A DNA stretch of 7,871 bases from Deltaproteobacteria bacterium RBG_13_61_14 (GCA_001797815.1 MGQK01000088.1:6402-14272), one strand, 5' to 3'; positions 1-5,542 are shown, counted from the first letter of the stretch. Made by a program: numbers and translations. Notes: generated by a model from the letters alone, not told the origin.

Positions 1-2
1 CC

Positions 3-275
3 CTTTTTCCCAAGCGCACCAACGTCGAGTTCGTGGAGGTGCAGGGCCGGCGGCGGCTCAAGGTCCGGGTCTGGGAACGCGGGGCCGGGGAAACCCTGGC
101 CTGCGGCACCGGCGCCTGCGCCGCCCTGGTGGCCATGGTCCGGCTGGGCCAGGCCGAGCGCAAAGCCACGGTGGCTCTTCCCGGCGGCGAGCTCTTGATC
201 GAGTGGCTAAAATCAAACCACGTCTTCATGACCGGCCCGGCCGAGATGGTCTTTCAGGGGACCATTAACCTCTAG
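3..275 (+). CDS. dapF: Diaminopimelate epimerase, C-terminal part (5' end outside window)
   Basis: Cytoplasmic enzyme that interconverts LL- and meso-diaminopimelate in lysine and peptidoglycan-precursor biosynthesis. The reading frame is open from the left edge, and about 90 C-terminal residues are visible before the TAG at 273-275. It begins with FPKRTNVEF, a typical DapF segment, and then shows the signature [16 protein letters not shown]. The first Cys of that signature (codon 102-104) corresponds to the second catalytic Cys of the two-Cys racemase mechanism, and the neighbouring G-T-G residues contact substrate. The end ([15 protein letters not shown]) is the usual DapF C-terminus, so the gene looks intact on this side. 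Its codons are strongly GC-rich, unlike the restriction genes that start about 110 bp downstream. Only the identity of the upstream half is unseen. Confidence 0.95.
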   Translation, partial: LFPKRTNVEFVEVQGRRRLKVRVWERGAGETLACGTGACAALVAMVRLGQAERKATVALPGGELLIEWLKSNHVFMTGPAEMVFQGTINL

Positions 276-286
276 CCGATTCCAGT

Positions 287-316
287 TTGACAGTATTCTA
301 GGCCTATTGGTATCGT
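287..316 (+). promoter_or_regulatory. sigma70 promoter of the restriction-modification operon
   Basis: A perfect -35 box TTGACA (287-292) is followed after 18 bp by TATCGT (311-316), which matches the -10 consensus at 4 of 6 positions. It is preceded by TGG, an extended -10 motif. Transcription would begin near 323 and give a leader of about 65 nt before the endonuclease ATG at 389. This is the only good promoter seen in the dapF-endonuclease gap. No regulatory C-box repeat or controller gene is evident. The function is inferred from the boxes only. Confidence 0.6.
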
Positions 317-388
317 AAATGGATACATTTCCCAAAGACATTCTGGATGTTAATACTCAGAATAATCTTTGGGGGAGAAGGAAAGATC

Positions 389-1054
389 ATGAAACCGCAG
401 CTCACTTTACCGTTGCTCAAGAAATCGGCAAGGGATTTTGTTCGCGATTTAGGCAAGCGAGATATCGCCGATCTCTATGGCATTACGGATGGCAAGGCAG
501 TAGGAACCCATGTGGAACACCAATTTTTTAAATACTTAACTGCGCGTTTCGCTTATCAAGTGGGCAGTTCCGCGAGCGGGATTGATTTTCCCGATCTCAC
601 GGTGGATTTAAAGGTCACCTCCATTCGTCAGCCGCAATCTTCGTGTCCTTACAAATCAGCCAGTCAGAAGGTTTATGGCCTCGGCTATCATTTGCTGGTC
701 TTCGTCTATGAGAAACACGATAACAGCCGCAAGAAGACGGCTCGTCTCAATTTTCGCCATGGCCTCTTCATAGACCTGAGACATACTGCCGATTATCAGA
801 CCACTCGCGGTTTGCTTGAGATTTTGGACCGCGAAGGGAATCAAGATGATGTCGCCGCATACCTCGAAGAACGCAACCTGCCTTTGGACGACATTGGCCG
901 CACTCGGTTAGCTCAACAGATTTTGAGCGAACGGCCGGCCCAAGGTTATTTAACCGTTTCCAATGCCTTGCAATGGCGGCTCCAATATGGTCGCGCGGTT
1001 GAGATCGCGGCCAAAGGCGGCAACGAAGGGATTGAAAACCTTTTAGCCACTTGA
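389..1054 (+). CDS. Type II restriction endonuclease, PD-(D/E)XK fold
   Basis: Predicted 221-residue DNA endonuclease that cuts sites left unmodified by the methyltransferase encoded 16 bp downstream. The ATG at 389 is chosen because the purine-rich GGGGGAGAAGG Shine-Dalgarno (371-381) sits just before it; an in-frame ATG at 347 has no such site. The candidate active site is GIDFPDLTVDLKVTS (residues 64-78). Here D66-x6-D73-x-K75 forms a D-(x)6-(D/E)-x-K pattern with the same spacing as MutH (D70, E77, K79), and E43 in a preceding helix is a possible fourth ligand. The region after it (QPQSSCPYKSASQKVYGLGYHLLVFVYEK) reads as the continuing core strand and helix. The C-terminal third is mostly helical and unassigned. 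G+C is lower than in the flanking genes, which suggests transfer. The family role is likely from the motif plus the neighbouring methylase; the recognition sequence cannot be read from the sequence. Confidence 0.82.
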   Translation: MKPQLTLPLLKKSARDFVRDLGKRDIADLYGITDGKAVGTHVEHQFFKYLTARFAYQVGSSASGIDFPDLTVDLKVTSIRQPQSSCPYKSASQKVYGLGYHLLVFVYEKHDNSRKKTARLNFRHGLFIDLRHTADYQTTRGLLEILDREGNQDDVAAYLEERNLPLDDIGRTRLAQQILSERPAQGYLTVSNALQWRLQYGRAVEIAAKGGNEGIENLLAT

Positions 1055-1070
1055 TGGCGGGGCATGAGGC

Positions 1071-2630
1071 ATGAAGCTAAAACAGTTTGGTGATTTCCAA
1101 ACCCCCTTGGATCTGGCGAGGCAGATCCTCCAAGGGCTCGGGCCAGTCGGCCCCCAATGGGATCGCGTTTTGGAACCGACCTGTGGCCGCGGCAATTTCA
1201 TCCGGGGGTTGCTGCAATTGGATTCTCCTCCAAGGGAAATTATTGGGATTGAAATGCAAGATTCTTATTATCAAGAAGCCCAATCCCTGGCTTCCTCTTC
1301 GGTCCAGATCATCCACGGCGATATTTTCCAGCTTAACCTCGCCCGAGCTTTAGCTTGGAAAACCACGGGCCCATTGCTGGTGATCGGAAATCCTCCCTGG
1401 GTAACGAACGCGGAGATCGGATCAATCGGTGGGGACAACCTGCCAAGGAAGAAAAATATTAAGCGGTTACGCGGAATCGAAGCGATCATGGGACCTTCCA
1501 ACTTCGATCTTGCTGAATTTATCTGGATCAAACTTATCCAAGAATTAGCGGTCGAACAGGCCACCATCGCCTTATTGTGCAAGACCTCCGTGGTGAGGAA
1601 TTTACTCAGCTATGCCCAACAAGCTCGATGGCCGATCGGGAAGATCAAGATTCGGGCGTTGGATGCAAAAAAGTGGTTTGGGGCTTCAGTCGGGGCGTGC
1701 CTACTTTCCTTGCAGACGGGAATGCCGAGGGCTAATTATCATGCTCAGGTCTTGGAACCCCTGGATGCTTCTGCCCGCCGCTTCACGATCGGATTTTGCA
1801 ATGGCCATTTAGTGTCCGATCAAAAAGCTTATCAAACCGTCTCTTTTCTGGAAGGGGCGAGCCCTTTCCAATGGCGGCAAGGAATTAAGCATGACGCCGC
1901 CGCGATCTTGGAATTGACCCGGAAAGATGGGGAATGGTTCAACGGAAAAGGGGATCGCGTCGAAGTCGAAGAAGAGTTTATTTTCCCCCTTCTCAAAGGC
2001 TCCGATGTTCAGTCCTTTCACGGGCAACCCTCTCTCCCCAGAGCAGTGATTGTCCCGCAAAAAGAAATCGGCCAGAACACCAGGGTTCTCCAAGAACAAG
2101 CTCCGCGTTTATGGCACTATCTTTCAGACTATGCGGGAATCTTTCAGAAACGAAAATCTTCTATTTATAATAACAAACCTCCTTTTTCCATTTTTGGCGT
2201 AGGAAACTATTCTTTTTCTCCTTATAAAGTCATCGTGTCAGGCTTGCATAAGTCTCCACGATTCATTGCCGTTGGACCCGTGGGCTCCAAGCCGGTCTTT
2301 TGTGACGATACCTGCTATCTCCTGCCTTGCCACTCTTCCTTGCAAGCGGCAGTTATCGCCGCCCTTCTCAACCACTCTCTCGCCCAAACCTTCCTCCAGA
2401 GTATCATTTTCCGAGATGCCAAGCGGCCGATCACGAAAACCGTGCTTCGACGCATCAATCTCCTGGAACTTGCCAGGAGAATTCCTTTTGAGGATGTCCG
2501 AGAGACGATTGGATCAACTCTTAGCATCCTCGAAACCAGTAAGGAGAAAGAATACCCCAAAATCATCAATTTAATCGAAGCTCTGGAACTTCATCATCAA
2601 ACAACCCAGCCCTCCCTATTCGGTCCTTAA
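1071..2630 (+). CDS. Type II DNA adenine-N6 methyltransferase, gamma class, NPPW motif
   Basis: 519-residue S-adenosylmethionine-dependent DNA methylase that protects host DNA from the upstream endonuclease. Motifs occur in gamma-class order. Motif X is FGDFQTP (6-12). Motif I is VLEPTCGRGNF (33-43), the SAM-binding loop. Motif II is GIEMQ (59-63, acidic E61). Motif III is HGDIF (82-86). Catalytic motif IV is VIGNPPWV (104-111). Motif V is SNFDLAEFIWIKLI (143-156) and motif VI is ATIALLCKTSVV (164-175). The C-terminal half (about 290-470, including FIFPLLKGSDV and SPYKVIVSG) is the expected target-recognition domain. NPPW is compatible with adenine-N6 methylation, though N4-cytosine is not formally excluded. 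The ATG at 1071 follows GAGG (1066-1069) at very short spacing, so translation may be coupled to the endonuclease stop 16 bp upstream. The length and motifs show no damage. G+C is lower than in the surrounding housekeeping genes. Confidence 0.9.
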   Translation: MKLKQFGDFQTPLDLARQILQGLGPVGPQWDRVLEPTCGRGNFIRGLLQLDSPPREIIGIEMQDSYYQEAQSLASSSVQIIHGDIFQLNLARALAWKTTGPLLVIGNPPWVTNAEIGSIGGDNLPRKKNIKRLRGIEAIMGPSNFDLAEFIWIKLIQELAVEQATIALLCKTSVVRNLLSYAQQARWPIGKIKIRALDAKKWFGASVGACLLSLQTGMPRANYHAQVLEPLDASARRFTIGFCNGHLVSDQKAYQTVSFLEGASPFQWRQGIKHDAAAILELTRKDGEWFNGKGDRVEVEEEFIFPLLKGSDVQSFHGQPSLPRAVIVPQKEIGQNTRVLQEQAPRLWHYLSDYAGIFQKRKSSIYNNKPPFSIFGVGNYSFSPYKVIVSGLHKSPRFIAVGPVGSKPVFCDDTCYLLPCHSSLQAAVIAALLNHSLAQTFLQSIIFRDAKRPITKTVLRRINLLELARRIPFEDVRETIGSTLSILETSKEKEYPKIINLIEALELHHQTTQPSLFGP

Positions 2631-2650
2631 CCGGGAGCTTTCTTTTTCTT
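2612..2650 (+). terminator. Probable rho-independent terminator ending the R-M operon
   Basis: CGGT (2621-2624) pairs with ACCG (2630-2633) around a 5-nt loop. The flanking CTCC (2612-2615) pairs with GGAG (2634-2637), with a 5-nt bulge on the left arm. A pyrimidine-rich, mostly T tract (2638-2650) follows at once. The stem overlaps the last methyltransferase codons and its TAA. The bulge makes this a moderate rather than strong terminator. It would isolate the R-M unit from the DUF350 operon. Confidence 0.5.
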
Positions 2651-2704
2651 GTTTCAATCCAGTTGGGCATCGAAAAGGCTTTGACCTGAAGAAAGGAGTA
2701 ACCG

Positions 2705-2926
2705 ATGGATATTCTCTATGCCTACTTCATCACCTTTGGCTGGGCCATTGTCGGCAGCGTCAGCATGGGCCTGGGTCTGGTCATCTCTTTGATGATCTTT
2801 AACCGGCTCACGCCCGGGGTGGACGAGTGGAAGCTCATTCGGGAAGGGAGCATCCCCATGGCCATCATCATGGCCGCGGTAATCATTGCCTGCGGGGTGG
2901 TGGTAGCGAGCGCGATCCGGCCGTGA
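2705..2926 (+). CDS. DUF350 family small membrane protein
   Basis: 73-residue inner-membrane protein with two predicted transmembrane helices (about residues 7-33 and 50-70). They are separated by a short polar loop, TPGVDEWKLIREGS (36-49), in which the D-E-W-K-L-I-R-E-G pattern is characteristic of DUF350 repeats. Many family members carry two such repeats in about 130 residues; this one has a single repeat. The molecular function of DUF350 is unknown. The ATG at 2705 has a strong Shine-Dalgarno, AAAGGAG (2692-2698), with 6-nt spacing. The stop overlaps the GTG start of the nuclease gene by 4 nt (GTGA), so the two are probably translated together. No convincing promoter was found between the R-M terminator and this gene. 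The family assignment is by recognition of the sequence pattern. Confidence 0.8.
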   Translation: MDILYAYFITFGWAIVGSVSMGLGLVISLMIFNRLTPGVDEWKLIREGSIPMAIIMAAVIIACGVVVASAIRP

Positions 2927-3531
2927 AGCGATCCCTTCCGATCCCGGCGCTCCTTTTCGCCGCCTTCCTGGTCCTGGGCTCGATCGCCCTTTCCGCGGGC
3001 CAGGAGTCGGCGGCACCGGCTTCCGTCAAGCGTGGCGCCGGCGCCCGCACCGAGCCAAGCCGGGGAAGATCGTCGGCCGATGTGCCGCGTGTCCGGCTGG
3101 AAAGCCGCGCCGAGATATTCCGGGTGAAAAAGGTCGTTGACGGCGACACTTTCCGGCTGGACAATGACGAGCGGGTCCGGCTGCTCGGGGTGGACACGCC
3201 CGAAACCAAGCACCCGAAAAAGCCAATCGAGTACTATGGGCCGGAGGCTTCGGCCTTTACCAAGCGCGAGATCGAAAAACGCCTGGTCCTGCTGGAGTTC
3301 GACCGCACGCCCCGCGACCGCTACGGCCGGGTCCTGGCCTACGCCTTTCGCCAGCCCGACGAGTTCTTCCTCAACGCCGAGCTGCTCAAGCAAGGCTACG
3401 CCTACGCCTACACCCGCTTCCCGTTTGCACGGAAAGAAGAATTCCTTCGCTACGAAGAGGAGGCCCGGAAAGCCGGCCGCGGCTTGTGGGCGCCCCGGCC
3501 CGAGGCCTCGGCGCCTCCGGCAGCCCCCTGA
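2923..3531 (+). CDS. Exported thermonuclease-like protein (staphylococcal nuclease family)
   Basis: 202-residue Ca2+-dependent phosphodiesterase of the SNase (OB-fold) family, predicted to be secreted or periplasmic. The GTG start at 2923 overlaps the DUF350 stop and gives a clear signal peptide: MKRS, a hydrophobic core at about residues 8-22, and an A-x-A-like cleavage region near ALSAG (22-26). A low-complexity linker follows (about 30-55). The nuclease domain (about 65-190) keeps every known catalytic position: VVDGDTF with D73 and D75, R86, D91 and E94 in VRLLGVDTPET, and R136 in DRYGR. These correspond to D19, D21, R35, D40, E43 and R87 of S. aureus nuclease. Two stretches, DTPETKHPKK (91-100) and YGPEASAFTK (105-114), look identical to the staphylococcal enzyme as I remember it. 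The tail is Pro/Ala-rich. The TGA overlaps the next gene's ATG by 1 nt. Confidence 0.92.
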   Translation: MKRSLPIPALLFAAFLVLGSIALSAGQESAAPASVKRGAGARTEPSRGRSSADVPRVRLESRAEIFRVKKVVDGDTFRLDNDERVRLLGVDTPETKHPKKPIEYYGPEASAFTKREIEKRLVLLEFDRTPRDRYGRVLAYAFRQPDEFFLNAELLKQGYAYAYTRFPFARKEEFLRYEEEARKAGRGLWAPRPEASAPPAAP

Positions 3532-4742
3532 TGTTGGAACGGAACGAGAAAAAAATCCTGGCCGCCACCGTGGTCGCCCACGCGCTCGATCACGTGAGCG
3601 AGCTTTCCTTCCCCGCAGTGGCGCTGCTCATCAGCCAGGAGTTTTTCGCCGGACAAGAAAATTACGAACGGATCGGCTTTGCCGCTTTCGTGGCCGCGTT
3701 CTGCTTCGGGGTCGCCAACCTCCCTTCCGGCCGCCTGGTGGACTGGATCGGCTCGCGCCGGGTCATGCTCCTCTATCTCCTCGGCACCGGGCTCGCCCTG
3801 ATCCTTACCGGGCTGGCGCCCAGCTATCCGGCGTTCCTGTTCGCGCTCGGGCTCTTGGGCTCCCTGGCCGGCCTTTACCACCCTTCCGGCACCACCCTCA
3901 TTTCCCTCGGCGTCCGCGAGCAAGGCCGGGCCTTGGGCATCCACGGCGTGGGCGGCAACCTGGGGCTGGCCCTCTCGCCCTTCCTCACCGCGGCCCTGGC
4001 CGCGGCCTTCGGCTGGCGCCACGCCTATTTCGCGCTCAGCCTGCCCTTCTTCATCCTCGCCCTCCTGATCTGGCTGGGCAAGGTTGAGGCGCACCGCCGA
4101 GAGGCTACTCCAGACCCAAACCCCGGCGCCGCTCCGGAAAAGCCTTACCTGCTTTTGCCCCTGCTGATTCTTTTCGCCATGGCCATCATGAACGGCCTTT
4201 GCTACCGCGGATTCCTCACCTTCCTCCCTACCTACTTCGCCAAAAGCATCCATACCGCCCTGCCCGGCCGCGAGGTGCTCCTGGCCGGATCCCTCTCCAC
4301 CGCGGTCCTGCTCCTGGGCATGTTCGGCCAGTTCCTGGGCGGCCATTTCGCCGACCGCTGGTCCCCGGCCAAGATCTTCGCCGGCGTGTTCCTGCTCAGC
4401 TCGCCCATCCTGTTCATCCTCAGCCGGCTCCAGAACCTTCCCCTGCTCTTCGCCGCGGCCGGCTTTGCCTTCCTCTACTTCGCCAACCAGCCGGTGGGCA
4501 ATGTCCTCCTGGTCCGGCTGACCTCCGCCCCGGTGCGGGGACGCATCTTCGGCCTGTTCTTCTTCGTCAACTTCAGCGCCGGCTCGTTCATGGGCTGGAT
4601 CGCCGGCCTCATTGGACAAAGACTCTCGCTCTCCGCTATTTTCAGCGTGCTGGCCCTGTGTCTGTTCCTGGCCGGCGCCATCGGCCTGCTCTTCATCCTC
4701 TCCCTGCGGGGAAAGCAAATGCCTGGGGCAGACTCCAGCTAG
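3531..4742 (+). CDS. Major facilitator superfamily transporter
   Basis: 403-residue polytopic inner-membrane permease with two six-helix halves joined by a polar loop (about residues 183-204, EAHRREATPDPNPGAAPEK). The MFS motif A between helices 2 and 3 is present as SGRLVDWIGSRRVM (66-79). A degenerate second-half counterpart, GGHFADRWSPAK (270-281), is also visible. The TM4-TM5 region carries YHPSGTTLIS (116-125) and GVGGNLGLALSP (139-150), a pattern reminiscent of fosmidomycin-resistance-type MFS exporters. The substrate cannot be assigned from sequence. The ATG at 3531 overlaps the nuclease TGA (TGATG), so it is the third gene of a translationally coupled operon; an upstream in-frame extension to 3486 would run into the nuclease and has no ribosome site. 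The link with an exported nuclease allows uptake of nuclease products as a speculation, but the likeness is to exporters. Confidence 0.88.
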   Translation: MLERNEKKILAATVVAHALDHVSELSFPAVALLISQEFFAGQENYERIGFAAFVAAFCFGVANLPSGRLVDWIGSRRVMLLYLLGTGLALILTGLAPSYPAFLFALGLLGSLAGLYHPSGTTLISLGVREQGRALGIHGVGGNLGLALSPFLTAALAAAFGWRHAYFALSLPFFILALLIWLGKVEAHRREATPDPNPGAAPEKPYLLLPLLILFAMAIMNGLCYRGFLTFLPTYFAKSIHTALPGREVLLAGSLSTAVLLLGMFGQFLGGHFADRWSPAKIFAGVFLLSSPILFILSRLQNLPLLFAAAGFAFLYFANQPVGNVLLVRLTSAPVRGRIFGLFFFVNFSAGSFMGWIAGLIGQRLSLSAIFSVLALCLFLAGAIGLLFILSLRGKQMPGADSS

Positions 4743-4748
4743 GATAAG

Positions 4749-4903
4749 GTTCACAGTTCACGGTTGGTGGTCGGCGCTTCACAGATTCCGCGACCGGGGC
4801 GGTCGCGGCTACACCGGACACTTGACACGTGACACTTGACACATTGAGCGGTTCACGGTTCACAGTTTCATGTGACCCTGACACCCATGACACCTTGACA
4901 CCT
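4749..4903. repeat. Degenerate period-7 tandem repeats in the MFS 3' intergenic region
   Basis: Clusters of heptamers of two related types lie here. The GGTTCAC/AGTTCAC type is at 4749-4765 and again at 4850-4869. The GACACTT/GACACGT type makes four near-perfect units at about 4818-4844, with looser copies at 4878-4902. The whole 4743-4949 stretch contains no plausible gene. Its other visible element is the hairpin at 4788-4808. The TTGACA inside the units resembles a -35 box but has no matching -10 or downstream plus-strand gene. Confidence 0.75.
4788..4808. repeat. Perfect intergenic hairpin (8-bp stem), related to that at 5517
   Basis: CCGCGACC (4788-4795) and GGTCGCGG (4801-4808) form a perfect 8-bp GC-rich stem with a 5-nt loop. 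CTAC follows it directly. No T-tract follows, so it is not a typical intrinsic terminator, although it lies 45 bp beyond the MFS stop and could still protect the 3' end of that mRNA. Its right arm plus tail (GTCGCGGCTAC) recurs as GTCGCAGCTAC at 5538-5548. Confidence 0.65.
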
Positions 4904-4949
4904 CTCTTGGTTCGCGGTTGATGGCCAGGAAAGGTGCGGCGGGAATTCA

Positions 4950-4989
4950 GCTAAGAGAGGAACAGGGCGTAGAGCGGATACTTAAGCTC
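4950..4989 (-). pseudogene. Stranded 3'-end remnant of the 5599-6357 membrane-protein gene
   Basis: These 40 nt match 5598-5637 at 37 positions in the same orientation. Read on the minus strand they encode ELKYPLYALFLS followed by TAG, exactly the C-terminus of the intact gene at 5599-6357. The three differences (CTT/CTC, CCG/CCC, TAC/TAT) are all silent third-position changes. Similarity stops immediately upstream of the GAG codon and one base (two at most) past the stop codon. No further upstream coding sequence for this copy exists in the window. It is therefore either the original gene end displaced by the hicBA segment or the end of a deleted paralogue. Confidence 0.8.
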
Positions 4990-4997
4990 TAATTGGG

Positions 4998-5016
4998 GGG
5001 ACACCATACTTAATTC
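4998..5016. repeat. REP-like 19-mer, copy 1 (GGGACACCATACTTAATTC)
   Basis: This matches the motif at 5483-5501 at 18 of 19 positions in direct orientation. It lies 4 nt from the hicA stop, while the second copy lies just upstream of the hicB promoter, so the two copies bracket the toxin-antitoxin pair. The reverse form (GAATTAAGTATGGTGTCCC) resembles, from memory, a widespread intergenic motif linked to REP-associated tyrosine transposases. That link is unverified here. Confidence 0.65.
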
Positions 5017-5020
5017 TGCA

Positions 5021-5206
5021 TCAGAATTCAGGAATTTCCAGGCTGCGGCAGATTTTCTGGGCTAGTTTATTGGGGATCTCGATATGGCGGGGGATGGCTT
5101 CGATGTGGCCGGTTTGGGGGTTGCACCAGAGGGAATGGGAGCGGCCTTCCCTTTTGAGATAGCATCCATTTCGGCGCAAATGCCGGAGCAGAGCCTCCCG
5201 CTTCAT
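5021..5206 (-). CDS. hicA: HicA family mRNA interferase toxin
   Basis: 61-residue ribosome-independent mRNA endonuclease of a type II toxin-antitoxin system, with a double-stranded-RNA-binding-like fold. The sequence follows the family pattern: MKREALLRHLRRNGCYLKRE, then GRSHSLW (21-27), in which H24 sits at the position of the catalytic His, then NPQTG and EAIPRHIEIPNKLAQKI, which matches the conserved P-x-H segment and last helix. The ATG at 5206 is chosen because it begins at the family's usual N-terminus and overlaps the hicB stop by 4 nt (ATGA), giving translational coupling. A longer open frame reaching 5314 lies within hicB and is not needed. The active-site His is present, so the toxin is probably functional. 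The gene ends 4 nt from a REP-like motif. Confidence 0.9.
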   Translation of the reverse strand: MKREALLRHLRRNGCYLKREGRSHSLWCNPQTGHIEAIPRHIEIPNKLAQKICRSLEIPEF

Positions 5207-5418
5207 CGGACGGTGAGGGTCTCCTGAATGGCGTCTTCGGGTAGACCTTGAGCGGCGTCTTTGCGGCGGTCTTCCAGAATCAGGTGGATAGCCTCGGACA
5301 AACTCTTGCGGCATTGCGCTTTAGTGCGGCCTTGGCCGTTGGCCCCCGGAACTTCGGGGCAGTAAGCAATCCACCACTCACCGTCCTTTTCGATAATCGC
5401 GGTGAATTCATTATGCAT
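5203..5418 (-). CDS. hicB: HicB family antitoxin, short form
   Basis: 71-residue antitoxin expected to bind and block HicA. It has the partial RNase H-like HicB fold: MHNEFTAIIEKDGEWWIAYCPEVPGANGQGRTKAQCRKSLSEAIHLILEDR. This includes the characteristic E-x-x-W-I-A-Y-C-P-E-V-P-G-A-N-G-Q-G segment (about 14-31) and the following helix. There is no room for the C-terminal helix-turn-helix or ribbon-helix-helix domain found in longer HicB proteins. Autorepression, if any, would need another mechanism. The antitoxin is encoded first, the reverse of the hicA-hicB order common in enterobacteria. The start at 5418 has an ideal Shine-Dalgarno, AAAGGAGGT (5425-5433), at 6-nt spacing, consistent with antitoxin being made in excess. 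Confidence 0.9.
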   Translation of the reverse strand: MHNEFTAIIEKDGEWWIAYCPEVPGANGQGRTKAQCRKSLSEAIHLILEDRRKDAAQGLPEDAIQETLTVR

Positions 5419-5424
5419 CCGAAT

Positions 5425-5433
5425 ACCTCCTTT
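5425..5433 (-). promoter_or_regulatory. Strong Shine-Dalgarno of hicB
   Basis: The minus-strand sequence AAAGGAGGT is fully complementary to the 16S anti-SD core and lies 6 nt before the ATG at 5418. hicA has no comparable site and depends on the 4-nt overlap. The expected outcome is more antitoxin than toxin per transcript. Confidence 0.8.
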
Positions 5434-5451
5434 CCGGTCTCGCTATTTTCA

Positions 5452-5479
5452 AGGATATCATTCGCCAGGCCTAAGTCAA
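5452..5479 (-). promoter_or_regulatory. sigma70 promoter for hicBA
   Basis: On the minus strand, TTGACT (5479-5474, 5 of 6 to the -35 consensus) is followed after 16 bp by TATCCT (5457-5452, 4 of 6). The -10 is preceded by TGA, an extended -10 motif. Transcription would start near 5445, giving a leader of about 27 nt that contains the hicB Shine-Dalgarno. The -10 overlaps the palindrome GATATC (5454-5459), a possible but unproven operator half-site. Confidence 0.6.
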
Positions 5480-5482
5480 GTT

Positions 5483-5501
5483 GGGACACCATATTTAATT
5501 C
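5483..5501. repeat. REP-like 19-mer, copy 2 (GGGACACCATATTTAATTC)
   Basis: This direct repeat of the motif at 4998-5016 has one mismatch. It sits 3 bp beyond the -35 box of the hicBA promoter. With copy 1 it encloses hicBA within about 500 bp. It lies between the 9-bp inverted repeat at 5502-5510 and the promoter. Confidence 0.65.
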
Positions 5502-5516
5502 CTTAGCCCACTCACC

Positions 5517-5542
5517 GCGACCCCGCTGGAAAGCGGAGTCGC
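5517..5542. repeat. Intergenic hairpin (11-bp stem, one mismatch, GGAA loop)
   Basis: GCGAC-C-CCGCT (5517-5527) pairs with AGCGG-A-GTCGC (5532-5542) around GGAA. The right arm continues into AGCTACC, echoing the GCTAC tail of the hairpin at 4788-4808. No T-tract is present on either strand. It lies between the end of the membrane-protein gene and the hicBA promoter and might attenuate read-through or represent a dispersed repeat. Confidence 0.65.

Noticed and set aside
347-388. Upstream in-frame ATG start for the endonuclease
   Set aside because: The purine-rich ribosome site at 371-381 is placed for the ATG at 389, and the added residues resemble translated leader.
319-531. 70-residue open frame overlapping the start of the endonuclease
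   Set aside because: No Shine-Dalgarno and no recognisable sequence. It begins at the inferred transcription start and is out of frame with the endonuclease.
3137-4087. 316-residue plus-strand open frame overlapping the nuclease and MFS genes
   Set aside because: It is an out-of-frame Arg/Pro/Ser-rich shadow crossing two well-supported genes.
3531-4742. Naming the transporter as a fosmidomycin-resistance exporter
   Set aside because: The likeness rests on short TM4-TM5 patterns only; the substrate cannot be inferred.
3450-4754. 434-residue minus-strand open frame antisense to the MFS gene
   Set aside because: Composition is extremely Glu/Gly/Gln-rich, as expected of the reverse complement of GC-rich hydrophobic codons. 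The plus-strand MFS protein has clear family motifs.
4824-4842. Repeated TTGACA words as tandem promoters
   Set aside because: No matching -10 at proper spacing and no plus-strand gene follows before the minus-strand hicBA.
4749-4903. CRISPR array suggested by repeated short words
   Set aside because: The units are 7 bp, degenerate and contiguous, with no 20-40 bp repeats, no regular spacers and no cas genes.
5207-5314. N-terminal extension of hicA to 97 residues
   Set aside because: The extension is Arg/Pro-rich shadow of hicB. The ATGA overlap at 5203-5206 and the HicA family length favour the 61-residue form.
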